64,000 nucleotides of DNA from positions 434,001-498,000 of the forward strand of contig JAIPJS010000001.1 of NCBI GenBank assembly GCA_021734025.1, written 5' to 3'. The notes under the pieces were generated by a model. It ran no database searches, was not told the origin of the DNA, and was given only the letters and a program-made list of their open reading frames with translations. Positions 16,998-26,385 of this stretch are shown in pieces; the first letter of the stretch is position 1, and every line of letters begins with the position of its first letter. Both the position numbers and the translations under genes were made by a program. Source of the DNA: Candidatus Neomarinimicrobiota bacterium (GTDB taxonomy: Bacteria; Fidelibacterota; JAANXI01).

Positions 16998-18077
16998 CTA
17001 ATGCACTTCCTTTGCTACGGTAGATTCGTTGTTGCTGACATGAACACCCTGATGGGAAATGCGTGCCCCGGGAAGCGTAAAATTACTGTCTATGATCGAG
17101 GTCTTAATATCCTGCATAATCGTTTTTGAATCAGTAAAAGCAATGCCGATATCGCCGTTGCCGGCGCCCGATGGTTTATAGTATCCACCGGTATCTCTGA
17201 CCAAATGGTAGATTGCCTTATGCTCGGCAGAGACAACCGGGATATCTATCAGTTCACCGAGTCTTTCCATACTGTGATAGAATTTATCCACATCAGTGAA
17301 AAACCTTTGAATATCCTGATGATGGAAAGCCCGGCAACCATCCCGGGATATCGCGTTGAGGTTTTTGAAAATTCGCCGGTAATCCTTCGCACGTTCAACC
17401 CGGTAATTTTCCAGTCGCTTCAATATCCTGGAGGTTGAGGCTGATTTGCCAGTCCAGACAGGGAGAATATAAAAATTTTCTGGTAAATCCATAGATATCG
17501 GCGCTGTCTTGTTCGCAGGCTCAGCACGAGTGTACTCGATAATCCCGCCGTATATACTGGTCGCAATATCAATACCGCTGCCGAATTTTCCCTGGGCTTC
17601 CGAATGCGACCGGTAGGCCCTGGAAAAAAGTGAGTTTTCGCTCGGTAACGGTTTTGCACCGCTGTAAACGGCCAATGCAGATACAAGCGCAACAGTAAGC
17701 GCAGCGCTCCCGCCAAATCCGTATTTTCTCCCGTCGTTTGCATAAAAATCGTCTGTATCGAGGCGAATATTGGCAGGAGGAAGGGTACCCTCTAAATCAG
17801 CGAAACTGGTCTCCACGGCCTTTTTAAAAAACTGCAACTGGATCCGGTGTTCGGAATCAATTCCGGCTTCAAAGGAAATTCTCCCGGCATCTGTGGAAAA
17901 CCCCACCCTTGAAATATGGAGAGTAGGAGCGCTGACTGACCAGTGACCATTTTCTGCCTCTTGAATGCTTACTTTCGCATATTTATCGACAGCTGTGACC
18001 AGGGCAGGGGCGCCGTCTAATACGGCATACTCGCCAAGTAGTATCATTTTCCCCGGGGTATGGCAGGTTACCATCAT
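16998..18077 (-). CDS. Phosphomevalonate kinase (GHMP family)
   Basis: Phosphorylates mevalonate 5-phosphate to the diphosphate. The 359-residue protein shows the GHMP layout: TPGKMILLGEYAVLDG at the N-terminus, KYGFGGSAALTVAL as the ATP loop, GSGIDIATSIYGG, and KPSGAGNGDIGIAF near the C-terminus, a form typical of phosphomevalonate kinases. Its place between the decarboxylase and the reductase/mevalonate kinase fusion completes the pathway and decides between it and other GHMP kinases. The ATG at 18077 overlaps the decarboxylase stop (ATGA), and its stop abuts the next ATG, so all are translationally coupled. Confidence 0.92.
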   Translation of the reverse strand: MMVTCHTPGKMILLGEYAVLDGAPALVTAVDKYAKVSIQEAENGHWSVSAPTLHISRVGFSTDAGRISFEAGIDSEHRIQLQFFKKAVETSFADLEGTLPPANIRLDTDDFYANDGRKYGFGGSAALTVALVSALAVYSGAKPLPSENSLFSRAYRSHSEAQGKFGSGIDIATSIYGGIIEYTRAEPANKTAPISMDLPENFYILPVWTGKSASTSRILKRLENYRVERAKDYRRIFKNLNAISRDGCRAFHHQDIQRFFTDVDKFYHSMERLGELIDIPVVSAEHKAIYHLVRDTGGYYKPSGAGNGDIGIAFTDSKTIMQDIKTSIIDSNFTLPGARISHQGVHVSNNESTVAKEVH

Positions 18078-19060
18078 GGTGATTCCCCGACAATTGATAC
18101 ACCCGGACCGGGCGATGCTGTAATTACCTTTTCGACGCCGGGAAGTTGTTGAAAATGAGTCGTTAACTTTTCCTCATCTTCAGGAAGACAGAGCACCTTT
18201 ACCTGCGGTCCGGCGTCAATGGTAAAATACGCCGGAATACCATCATTACGTAATTCCCGGACCTTGTTCATGGCTTCCACCGTTCCTTTGTTCCAATAGA
18301 TAATACCCGGCCTGGACGCCATGGAAGAGGCGTGCATTTTCAAACAGCTATGTTCAGCGAGTTCACCGACCCGGTGAATATCTTTCCTCTTGAGAGCCAC
18401 CCGCATCTCATCAAGATCTGTGGGAATTGTGCTTTTCCAGGCGGAGTAATAGGGCGACGTTGCCATTGTGCGGTTCATACCATCCGTGCTGCTCACCTGT
18501 TTGCTTGCATCGGACATGATAAGCACCAGGAGACGAACATCCCAAAAGGACTCTGCATAGAGTTGTGTTGCAAATGCGTCAGCACCGTCTGATTTTTCGC
18601 CTGGGGACATTTCCACAAATCCGCCATAGATCGAGCGTGCGGCGGAACCCGATCCCCGTCGTGCTAACTCGGATAGTTTAGTTGGCGCTAAGTCCAACCC
18701 CAGTGATGTAGAGGCAGCGAGAGCAAGTGCAGCAAATCCTGATGCCGATGAAGCCAGTCCGGCAGCAGTAGGGAAGTTGTTTACGGATTCGACACGTGCA
18801 AACTGGTCTGTACCGGATAGACTGCGAAATATATCAAGAAATTGACTCACCCGGGATGTGGCATTTTGCGTTGCTTGGGTGCCATCTAAAATTAAGATAT
18901 CCTGATCAAAAGTCTTGTCAAACCGCGCAGTCGTTTCAGTCCAAAGTGCATCCAGCGTCATTGATATCGAACCGGTTGCGGGCAGGTTGAGTTCTGCATT
19001 TCGCTTCCCCCAATACTTGATGAGAGCAATGTTTGGATGTGCTTTGGCTGTTGCCTGCAT
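18074..19060 (-). CDS. mvaD: Diphosphomevalonate decarboxylase
   Basis: Converts mevalonate diphosphate to IPP with ATP and loss of CO2. The 328-residue product has the family blocks HPNIALIKYWGKRN, NFPTAAGLASSASGFAALA and GSGSAARSIYGGFVEM. The frame extends to a TTG at 19084, but ATG 19060 gives the standard N-terminus and is preferred. It is the first gene of the tightly packed mevalonate run (decarboxylase, phosphomevalonate kinase, reductase/kinase fusion, isomerase). HMG-CoA synthase is not in the window. The gap of about 100 bases before it may hold a promoter. Confidence 0.95.
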   Translation of the reverse strand: MQATAKAHPNIALIKYWGKRNAELNLPATGSISMTLDALWTETTARFDKTFDQDILILDGTQATQNATSRVSQFLDIFRSLSGTDQFARVESVNNFPTAAGLASSASGFAALALAASTSLGLDLAPTKLSELARRGSGSAARSIYGGFVEMSPGEKSDGADAFATQLYAESFWDVRLLVLIMSDASKQVSSTDGMNRTMATSPYYSAWKSTIPTDLDEMRVALKRKDIHRVGELAEHSCLKMHASSMASRPGIIYWNKGTVEAMNKVRELRNDGIPAYFTIDAGPQVKVLCLPEDEEKLTTHFQQLPGVEKVITASPGPGVSIVGESP

Positions 19061-19163
19061 CTGGCCGTTCCGTTTAATTATCAATTTGAAATGTAAAAAG
19101 ATTTCGGAAGAGAGTAACTACTAAATTTCTATGAGGAAAAGGGGGACTGAACAGGCGATGGAA

Positions 19164-19574
19164 TTAACGTTTTCGGGGAATGTTTTTCTTTTTCAGAAGC
19201 TGTTGCAATCTATCTGATTGTGTGAAGGTTACGATATTATTGAGTACATCGATAACGGAAATGGGGCGCTCCAGATAAACATCGGCTCTGATGTCGGATC
19301 GTTCATGGAAAAGTTCCTTCTCCAGAGATGCAGAAAGTAAAACAGTCGCCGCACTCAAATCTAGTCCGTTCACCAGCCGGAGAAATTCCAACCCGGTTAG
19401 GTCCCCCAAATTCGTATCGATGAAAATGAGGCCATATTCCTTTTTCAGCAGCGCAGTCAGCCCGTCGTACCAGTTGGCGAAAACATCAATCGGCACTTCA
19501 AATTCCTCCGAAATACCGAGAAATAGTTTACGGGTTGCTTCATCTTTATTCACGACCAAGATTTTTGTTTCCAT
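19164..19574 (-). CDS. Divergent receiver-domain protein
   Basis: A 136-residue single receiver-like domain: ILVVNKDEATRKLF at the N-terminus, FIDTNLGDLTGLEFL carrying the candidate phospho-acceptor Asp, and VLLSASLEKEL. The lysine normally found near the end of strand 5 (KP) is replaced in VYLERPIS, and the first acidic pair is shifted, so phosphorylation is doubtful. A basic tail (KKKNIPRKR) ends the protein. It follows the secretin gene by 63 bases on the same strand and may be the last gene of the pilus run, like single receivers in twitching systems. This role is inferred. Confidence 0.65.
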   Translation of the reverse strand: METKILVVNKDEATRKLFLGISEEFEVPIDVFANWYDGLTALLKKEYGLIFIDTNLGDLTGLEFLRLVNGLDLSAATVLLSASLEKELFHERSDIRADVYLERPISVIDVLNNIVTFTQSDRLQQLLKKKNIPRKR

Positions 19575-19637
19575 TGCCCATTTCCCGCATCTTGTCTATT
19601 ACGCGCAGCGTATAGAGATGCGTGGGGGATAGTCAGA

Positions 19638-20771
19638 TTAAGGTTTAGACTTATCGCTGTAGCGCTCGGAGATACTCGGAATCAACTCGGCTTTAATCAG
19701 GATAACCAACTCCTGCTCAATACTATCTTTGGAATCATATCCAAACAGAAACCGGAGCCCAAAGAACCACCACGGAAGATTTTTCAGATAGGGAATTCCG
19801 CGCCTGACTGATGATTCTTCGTTTCGGTACAACCCAGCGATGAGAGTCTCCTCGCCGCTGAGCAGCAAGATCTGGGTACTCGCCTGTTGCTTGTTGATAA
19901 TCGTGCTGACGGGGTCGGGCTGGGCCGAACTTTTTTCCGCACTGATGTCCATGTGAATAAACGTTGTATCGTTGATTTCCACGACTTCTGGTGTGACATC
20001 TAGTATGGTTCCGGTGCTAAAGAACTGGGTTACCGTGTTCCCGGCAAAATCGACCTGGTTAATGGAGAAATCCTGGCCGACCTGAATTCGCCCGGTTTCC
20101 CCGTCTAGAACCTTTATTGTCGGAGACGACAGGATTTCACCCTTATTCGCTGCTTCAAACGTGCTGAACAGAGCTCTGATATCCCAGCCGGTACCGGCAA
20201 TTCTGGCTAAATCACCCGGATTCAGTGATGGGATCCCGACCTCGAACATGGGAGATGAAACATTTTGCGCACCCTGACTTGCAATAGACACTTTCCCGTT
20301 ATTCAGCGTCGACCAGTCTACCCCGATTTCACGCAGGAGTCGTCGCTGCCCCTCAAAAAAGGTCGCAGAGATTCTTATTTCTTTGGAATCCGTCCCGTAA
20401 AAGGACTGGCGGGATGCCGATGATTTAGACGCTGCCTGCTCAGGAGTTTGAGGCAGGATTTCGTAATAATCCTTTTTTTCCTCGAGGATGAGGCCATTCG
20501 CGGCTGTGATATAGCGGAGTGCTTGTTGCCAGGGCATCGCCGGGATATTGACACCGATAGGCTGTTGAAAGGAGGTTCTATTAATAATGATGCGCTGTTC
20601 ATATTCCCGGGCAAAGCTATTCAGTATCTGAATGGCCTGATCGAAGGTAGTTTCCCGGCTGAGAGTCACAATTTCATCGGGATTCCGGGGCTCGACCGGG
20701 ATATTGGCCGGCTGAGCAAACAATGCTCTGATTACAAGAAAGCAAATTGCGAATAATATCGATTTCTTCAT
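19638..20771 (-). CDS. pilQ: Short type IV pilus secretin
   Basis: Outer membrane pore subunit through which the pilus passes. The product of about 377 residues has a signal peptide (MKKSILFAICFLVIRALFAQ), an STN-like segment (about 35-100), and a secretin domain with EILSSPTIKVLDGETGRIQVGQ, INKQQASTQILLLSGEETL, and the late RRGIPYLKNLPWWFFGLRF. It lacks the AMIN and multiple N-domains of larger PilQ proteins. The frame extends upstream to 20813, but ATG 20771 begins the signal peptide. It ends the core pilus run. Confidence 0.85.
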   Translation of the reverse strand: MKKSILFAICFLVIRALFAQPANIPVEPRNPDEIVTLSRETTFDQAIQILNSFAREYEQRIIINRTSFQQPIGVNIPAMPWQQALRYITAANGLILEEKKDYYEILPQTPEQAASKSSASRQSFYGTDSKEIRISATFFEGQRRLLREIGVDWSTLNNGKVSIASQGAQNVSSPMFEVGIPSLNPGDLARIAGTGWDIRALFSTFEAANKGEILSSPTIKVLDGETGRIQVGQDFSINQVDFAGNTVTQFFSTGTILDVTPEVVEINDTTFIHMDISAEKSSAQPDPVSTIINKQQASTQILLLSGEETLIAGLYRNEESSVRRGIPYLKNLPWWFFGLRFLFGYDSKDSIEQELVILIKAELIPSISERYSDKSKP

Positions 20772-20793
20772 TAGGAATTCCTTGCTAAAAATG

Positions 20794-21849
20794 TCAATTA
20801 GATTTTTGGTCAACCTGCAACGTTACCCGCTCACGTATACCGCCTTTATTCAGGCGAAATGTCGCCGTTTGTTCCTTTTGATTGATGCTAGCGAAGTATC
20901 CGAGGTAGACTTCGTCTCCTCTGGAAATCTGTCGCATCTGATTGTTCTGATCGATGAGGTACGCGGTTTCGGCCGTTAATCCGAGCAGACTGCTTTTTGA
21001 CACATCGACCAGATTTTCCTGATTCTTTGGTACGGTATGGATATGCGGATAAAATGGATTATACCCGGTGCTTGAGGCAACCCTGGAAGAGGGATATGGA
21101 ATGTCGCCGGGATTGCTGGTCAGGTTTTCTGATTGTACCCAACCAGTGCTGTTATTCGTGCTGACCTTGGTCCAGTCACCATCCGAGGCAACAGCAGCAA
21201 TCGGCAAACCACGCTTTAATACATCAACGGGGGGATTCTCTGAATTCTGTCCATCCCAAACGGTGGAGGATGCCGTTTTGATCCATCTCTGAGAATCACT
21301 CTTATCGGACTTCTGATGGTAAAAGTAACTCTTGATCTCCATGCGGATATCGACCTTGCCAAGGGAGCCGGTTTCGTCTATGGACGTCACAGATAACGCC
21401 GTAATTTTAGTCAGGGGGCGTGACCCTTCGATAGCCGATATAAATCGAAAAAGGTTATGGAAGTAGCCGTTTCCTACCAGACTGGTTTTTACAATGCCGT
21501 AGCCATCGTGGTATTCAGTATTTACGTATTTCAGATTATAATCGATATACGCCCGACCTGTGCTCAGCGCGTTTATAAACCCGTAAATCACACTTTGTTC
21601 CGGTGCGGGGAAAAGGTCTTTGGGAAATTTGGTGTACCGTTGCTGGATCTCGCTTAATTTCAGCTTCATGTCGCCATATCTCGAGATGGTATTATTAATC
21701 TCTGCCAATTCCTGTTCCCGCGTCGTTTTCGTTTCTTTCACTGCCTGGATTTTTGGCTCAATGATGTAGTGGAGATACGCCCAACCACCAGCATAGAGTA
21801 AAACCAATATCCCGAATAGAATCAGTGAATTACGTATCGCATGTTTCAT
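20794..21849 (-). CDS. PilO-SH3-PilP-like fusion protein
   Basis: Probably a periplasm-spanning alignment subunit of the type IV pilus. The 351-residue protein starts with a membrane helix (about 7-28), then a coiled coil and an alpha/beta region resembling PilO (about 30-180: FPAPEQSVIYGFINALS, GNGYFHNLFRFISAIE). Residues of about 190-245 look like a bacterial SH3 fold (LKRGLPIAAVASDGDWTKV, STGWVQSENL). The C-terminal part (LLGLTAETAYLIDQNNQMRQ, VYLGYFASI) resembles PilP, which contacts the secretin. It overlaps the PilM-PilN gene by 4 bases and precedes the secretin. The SH3 and PilP assignments are inferred from pattern and order. Confidence 0.62.
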   Translation of the reverse strand: MKHAIRNSLILFGILVLLYAGGWAYLHYIIEPKIQAVKETKTTREQELAEINNTISRYGDMKLKLSEIQQRYTKFPKDLFPAPEQSVIYGFINALSTGRAYIDYNLKYVNTEYHDGYGIVKTSLVGNGYFHNLFRFISAIEGSRPLTKITALSVTSIDETGSLGKVDIRMEIKSYFYHQKSDKSDSQRWIKTASSTVWDGQNSENPPVDVLKRGLPIAAVASDGDWTKVSTNNSTGWVQSENLTSNPGDIPYPSSRVASSTGYNPFYPHIHTVPKNQENLVDVSKSSLLGLTAETAYLIDQNNQMRQISRGDEVYLGYFASINQKEQTATFRLNKGGIRERVTLQVDQKSN

Positions 21850-23483
21850 GAGTTGCCGTCCATTTCCAAAGATTCGGGTGCTTTCGTAATATCATTGATT
21901 CGCAGGATAAATTTGTAGACTTGAACGTCCCGACGACTCACCTCCACGACTTCTTTTATTTCCACACCGGAAAACATTGCAGCCAGACGAGGAACTCTGT
22001 TTCTATACCGTGCAAATCCTTCGATTATGACCTCGTCGTCGACGGTGACCATTTTATCAATCCAGCAGCTGTTCACGCTTTCGACTGCTTCGCTGATCCA
22101 GGAAAGATCCCGGGTCCACTGCTTGCTTCCAATGCTCAGTGTATCAAGCATTTCCATGTCTGCATTTATAGAGGAGATTGAGGAGACGAGTGCATCGACC
22201 TCTGAGACAAACGGTCTGGAAATCTCAGCTTGTCGCCAGGCGTTCATCGCCTGCTGGGCGGTTTGCTGTCGCTCCGTCATTTTATCCTGATACACCTTGT
22301 TAAACAAAATGGGGGTCAGGGCAATCAAGAGAAGCAATACCATACCATGCCAGGCCAGCTTAAACGTTTTTTGGCGTTCACGAATCCGGTCCGGAATTAG
22401 AGAGAGTACAGGGAAGTCATCAGCCTGGAAATTCTGTGCCTTCCATGCCGCTGCAATCGCCGGGAGATAAAACCGAAGCTGCTGCTGATGCTCTCCATCA
22501 ATTTGGATAAGTTCCGGGTCAAATTTCAGCGGTTCCAGGGTGACTTCCGGAAGATGATCCTGGATAAATTCGAAATGACGCTCCCGCAGACTCCCATTGA
22601 CCATGATTATTTGGTGGAGGCCAGGGAGGTTGTTCTGATCCAGTTCCAGCAGGATTTTACTCAGGCAGGCTTGCACCACGTCGTCGGACTGCTGTCCCCG
22701 ATGAATAAGCGGCAGAATAGTTAGTACTTCCTTGCCGCGTAAAAATATGATCCGACTGGATTCAAACCCGGTATGGACAATCGCCGAGATTGTCCCAGGT
22801 GCCAGGTCATAATTAGTCCGAACCAGGCCGATGATCCCGGCTTCATCCGGGTGAATGGTTTCGTAATGAATTTTTGAAGACTGAAGTTCAGCCACCCGAT
22901 CCAGGTGTTCAATTTGCGGAATTTCACCTTCCCGGGAGACCAGGAGCATCTGACCATCATCCTGAACGTCATACGCGTATTGGACATTAGCCTCCGATGG
23001 CTCGTACACCGATTTAATGCGTTCCTCGACGGTATGGCGAATCTCCTTTTTCTTAGCCTCCTGGAAATTACGGCGCTCTATGGGGTGGATGATTGTGGAG
23101 CCCAGCGGGAGACTCATCGCAAATTTGTGCTTTTTGGAATCCAGGGACTGCAGCAGTCGGACCAGCTGATCGGTGTCCTGATCGACCTCTACATCAGCAT
23201 CGTCGTATGCTGCTTCAAGATCAAATAGATCGTCCTCCGCTGACTCTGATTCAAAGGCTCCGTTCGAGGCCTCTTCAAAGGAGAAGTCTCCGGGATTTTC
23301 CTCTTCTATACCGGCTTCAACCGGTTCCGGTACAGATTCCTCAAACGGATACGCCATCACCGGCTGCTGGAATTCTACCGTCTTAAGCTTCACCAGGTGT
23401 AACTGGTTTTTCCGCTGTTCAAGAACCGCGACCCGAAGATTGGGGCCATCTATACATAAACCTGTAATTTGTTTTTTACCCAC
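21846..23483 (-). CDS. PilM-PilN fusion protein
   Basis: The 545-residue product joins two usually separate pilus alignment proteins. Residues of about 1-350 are an actin-like PilM-type region (QITGLCIDGPNLRVAVLEQ, interrupted by an acidic insert at about 55-105, later FAMSLPLGSTIIHP). After RIRERQKTFKLAW a membrane helix at about 376-396 and a periplasmic ferredoxin-like PilN domain follow (coiled coil, then WISEAVESVNSCWIDKM and VIIEGFARYRNRVPRLA). In canonical systems cytosolic PilM grips the short N-terminal tail of PilN; fusion would fix that contact. Its neighbours are a PilT-like ATPase and the PilO-like gene, the expected order. Confidence 0.75.
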   Translation of the reverse strand: MGKKQITGLCIDGPNLRVAVLEQRKNQLHLVKLKTVEFQQPVMAYPFEESVPEPVEAGIEEENPGDFSFEEASNGAFESESAEDDLFDLEAAYDDADVEVDQDTDQLVRLLQSLDSKKHKFAMSLPLGSTIIHPIERRNFQEAKKKEIRHTVEERIKSVYEPSEANVQYAYDVQDDGQMLLVSREGEIPQIEHLDRVAELQSSKIHYETIHPDEAGIIGLVRTNYDLAPGTISAIVHTGFESSRIIFLRGKEVLTILPLIHRGQQSDDVVQACLSKILLELDQNNLPGLHQIIMVNGSLRERHFEFIQDHLPEVTLEPLKFDPELIQIDGEHQQQLRFYLPAIAAAWKAQNFQADDFPVLSLIPDRIRERQKTFKLAWHGMVLLLLIALTPILFNKVYQDKMTERQQTAQQAMNAWRQAEISRPFVSEVDALVSSISSINADMEMLDTLSIGSKQWTRDLSWISEAVESVNSCWIDKMVTVDDEVIIEGFARYRNRVPRLAAMFSGVEIKEVVEVSRRDVQVYKFILRINDITKAPESLEMDGNS

Positions 23484-23500
23484 GTATAATCCCGTTAAAA

Positions 23501-24763
23501 TTAATCAAGATATTGCAGTAACTGACGCATTCGTTTCTTATTGTTGGCATGGCTGATGGCTGTTTTGGCCTCAATTGTCCCCTGATCCACCAATCGTTTC
23601 AGATCCTGTTCCAGGGTGTGCATGCCCGACTCGCTGCCTTCCTGTAATATCTGGTAAATGTCGTTTGTGTTATTATTCTGGATTGCAGCCCGAACAGAAG
23701 AATTATTTACCAGAACTTCTTTAGCTAATACCGGCTTGCCGGCTTTATCCCGGATAAGTTTTTGACTGATGACCACCGTAAGGACATCGGCCAGTCTGTG
23801 GCGGACCCGATCCTGTTCGGTTGGGGGCGTTTCCGCCACAATCCGGTCAATACTTTCAATCGCGGAGGCTGTGTGTAAGGTGCTGAAAGTCTTATGCCCG
23901 GAATCCGCAACCTCCAGGGCGGTGATGATCGTCTCAGGGTCGCGTAACTCACCGATGACGATGATATCGGGATCCTGGCGCAGGGCTTCCACGGTCCCTG
24001 ACTTAAAGGAACGCACATCCCGCCCGACCTCCCGGTGACGAATAATGGCTTTCTGTGGTGTATGGACGAGTTCCACCGGGGAAGCGATGATGACGATATG
24101 CGTATTGGCAGTCCGGTTATTGGCATCTATGATTGTATCCAGAGTCGAGGACTTTCCGGCCCCCGATATTCCCGTCACCAGAATTAACCCGGAGGATTGA
24201 TAATCTACACTGAGTAATTGCGCCACGGCCGGATGAAATCCCAGCGATTTAAAGGGCCGGATTTCCGACGAAATTCTTCGGACATTCAGCGCGAGATGTC
24301 CCAGATCAAAATACATGTCTGCGCGAAATCGTTGGGAGGCTTTTCCATTGAGGGAGGGCAGGGAATAAGAGAAATCAACATTCTTGCCCTCTAAAAGCAG
24401 AGCACGCTGGCGTCCCGTCAATAATGCCTGGCATAAAAAATCAGTGGTGATGTGAGGGAGTGGTGTGTTATTTGAGACGGGTTTCTTCTCGCCATGGATT
24501 CGGTACCAGATTTTACCCGCGCATCCCGGACCGCCAATGTCCATATCAGAGGCATCCTGGGGCTCCATCTGCCGCAGGGAGTCGTGCAAAAATCTCCTGA
24601 GAGAGCTGCGGAATGTCTCCGGCTGGGCGAGATAAATCTGCCCGATCTGCTCCTGGAGTTCCGCTCCCGATACATGATCCGAAATCTCTGAGGTCAATTT
24701 TTTTGTTCTACCGATAATATCAGAGATATCAGGAATTTTCTGCTGTTGTATCGTATTATTCAT
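23501..24763 (-). CDS. PilT-like pilus ATPase
   Basis: Cytosolic hexameric ATPase of the GspE/PilT family; by analogy it retracts the pilus. The product of about 420 residues has a longer, atypical N-terminal domain, then the family blocks: Walker A as TGISGAGKSST near residue 197 (instead of GPTGSGKSTT), the Asp box HREVGRDVRSFKSG, Walker B VIGELRDPET and the His box STLHTASAIESIDRIV. The last resembles the PilT form. ATG 24763 is preferred over TTG 24793; it overlaps the preceding stop by 8 bases. A TGMHTLEQDLKRLVDQG-like tail is typical of PilT. Retraction versus extension is inferred. Confidence 0.82.
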   Translation of the reverse strand: MNNTIQQQKIPDISDIIGRTKKLTSEISDHVSGAELQEQIGQIYLAQPETFRSSLRRFLHDSLRQMEPQDASDMDIGGPGCAGKIWYRIHGEKKPVSNNTPLPHITTDFLCQALLTGRQRALLLEGKNVDFSYSLPSLNGKASQRFRADMYFDLGHLALNVRRISSEIRPFKSLGFHPAVAQLLSVDYQSSGLILVTGISGAGKSSTLDTIIDANNRTANTHIVIIASPVELVHTPQKAIIRHREVGRDVRSFKSGTVEALRQDPDIIVIGELRDPETIITALEVADSGHKTFSTLHTASAIESIDRIVAETPPTEQDRVRHRLADVLTVVISQKLIRDKAGKPVLAKEVLVNNSSVRAAIQNNNTNDIYQILQEGSESGMHTLEQDLKRLVDQGTIEAKTAISHANNKKRMRQLLQYLD

Positions 24764-25808
24764 ACCGTGAAACCTGCCGTAATTCGCTGTCAATTTGATC
24801 TGACAATTCTTTTTCTAATTTCACCAATGATTGACTTCCGTAGATCATGTTGACATTCCCGCGAAGGTCGAGATCAAAATTAGCTGTTGGATCTGTGGAG
24901 GAAAACAGAATCGCCCCGTTAATATTTGTGTTGCCATAGATATCGGCCTCAAAGTTTGTATTCCCCTGAAGGATAATCAGACCTTTGTAATTAAAATCCC
25001 CGGTGATCCGGATAGAGTTCCCCTCCGTGACAACCAATACGCCTGCGCCATGTACTGACGAAATATGCACATCGCCATTCACAACGGAGATCATTGGATT
25101 GCCTGGTGTGCCAATCGTTGTACTATTTAGATCTGAGGAGATTACCGTATCGGCATAGGTTGTGTAGGTATCGATGTACCCCTGCAGGTCAGAGTTGTCC
25201 CCGGGACTTTGCTCGATACTCGGCGACCCATTCGGGCCACGTATATTATTTAACTGACTGCTCGTCAAAGTACTATAAATTGAATCTTCTGCGGCTTGCC
25301 CACCCACAGTCAGTCCCGGAACTCCATCTTCCGGCCCCGCAGATCCATCAGCATTCGTATCATTGCCGTCGATCAATATGGAATTACCACTCATGTTAAA
25401 CGTGATGTTATTGCTGTAAATTCCCATAGGAGCAGGGATTGGAGGAATCCCCCCGTCAAATTCAAGGGTCCCCCGGACTTGTGATGATTCGCCGTCAATA
25501 TCAGCAACCGACGTTATCTGTACCTGGTTTGCCAGGAGTTGGGGATTTGTGGATTCATCGTCAACAGTCACGTTAACCGTCCCGTTCCCAATGGAGAGGT
25601 TACTGATACCGGTCCGCCATGAATTGTCATCGGCGAGTTCCTTCAGAGCGATCTCTAGTCCGGAGTTTGCAAGATTGCGCGTTTCGGCATCTCTGGCATA
25701 CGTCGCAGAACGGTCAAGAAGCATTTGCTGGCGATCCTGAAAAGACATCTGCGCGATCGCCGATGCTACCATAAGTCCTAATACGATGAGTAGAAGTGCG
25801 CGTCCCAT
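24756..25808 (-). CDS. PilX-like minor pilin or pilus-associated protein
   Basis: A 350-residue protein with an N-terminal hydrophobic helix (MGRALLLIVLGLMVASAIAQ), a helical region with LANSGLEIALKELADD as in PilX-type proteins, then a long Asn/Gly/Thr-rich beta region (GNTNFEADIYGNTNINGAIL) with the look of a beta-helix or polymer-forming domain. There is no prepilin leader ahead of the helix. It is part of the block of three pilin-like genes between pilB and the PilT-like gene, where minor pilins initiate and cap pili. Function as minor pilin or adhesin is inferred from place. Confidence 0.65.
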   Translation of the reverse strand: MGRALLLIVLGLMVASAIAQMSFQDRQQMLLDRSATYARDAETRNLANSGLEIALKELADDNSWRTGISNLSIGNGTVNVTVDDESTNPQLLANQVQITSVADIDGESSQVRGTLEFDGGIPPIPAPMGIYSNNITFNMSGNSILIDGNDTNADGSAGPEDGVPGLTVGGQAAEDSIYSTLTSSQLNNIRGPNGSPSIEQSPGDNSDLQGYIDTYTTYADTVISSDLNSTTIGTPGNPMISVVNGDVHISSVHGAGVLVVTEGNSIRITGDFNYKGLIILQGNTNFEADIYGNTNINGAILFSSTDPTANFDLDLRGNVNMIYGSQSLVKLEKELSDQIDSELRQVSRYE

Positions 25809-25816
25809 TTATTTCC

Positions 25817-26371
25817 CTACAGTTTATCCAGATTGATTGGGCGAAAGGTCTTTTGCCACCCGGATCTCGCATATCGGGTACCGTCCATCGGCATCAGACT
25901 CTCACAGGTCAAAACGATCCGTATTTTTTTTACGGTAGCCGGATTTGTTGTCTGCACACCCAGGCTGTCATAAAAGGTCAGCGCAAATCCGTTAACTCCG
26001 CCGGAAAAATCGGTGGAATCGGCGTTGACAATCCGATGGAGGACTGTATCGCTGGGATTTGAGGTGGCCATATCCGGTCTGGAGGTATCGAAAATCCATT
26101 TAATCGTATCAGAGGAGTCATCCCCGGTAACGTCCGCATGAAATGTGATACTGGTGGCAGTAATAGTTTCAACGGGAGAGTTGCCGTCGTACAGGTATCC
26201 GACCTTTCGGATATCCTCGCTCAGTACTTCAGCGACTGTCGATGTATGTGTTTTGACCTGATAATCGGCGGCGCTCACAACTCCCTGTTCCCGGATATTG
26301 TTATTTACATCCAGGATGGAGAGGAGTATGAGCCCTCCGATAACGAAACTTGCGATCAGGTTAAGATTCAT
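25817..26371 (-). CDS. PilW-like minor pilin
   Basis: A 184-residue protein with an N-terminal hydrophobic segment (MNLNLIASFVIGGLILLSIL), then a soluble domain with LSEDIRKVGYLYDG, a pattern common in PilW-type pseudopilins, and beta strands ending in KKIRIVLTCESLM. No canonical leader with G|xxxxE is visible. It lies 8 bases before the PilX-like gene and 14 bases after the PilV-like gene. The name follows gene order and the short PilW-like motif; a general pseudopilin is the safe reading. Confidence 0.62.
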   Translation of the reverse strand: MNLNLIASFVIGGLILLSILDVNNNIREQGVVSAADYQVKTHTSTVAEVLSEDIRKVGYLYDGNSPVETITATSITFHADVTGDDSSDTIKWIFDTSRPDMATSNPSDTVLHRIVNADSTDFSGGVNGFALTFYDSLGVQTTNPATVKKIRIVLTCESLMPMDGTRYARSGWQKTFRPINLDKL

Positions 26372-26385
26372 TGCGATTCGGTCAT

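Noticed and set aside
23501-24763. Reading the second pilus ATPase as another PilB
   Set aside because: It lacks the CxxC zinc pair and the MshEN region and has the PilT-like His box, so a PilT-like call was kept.
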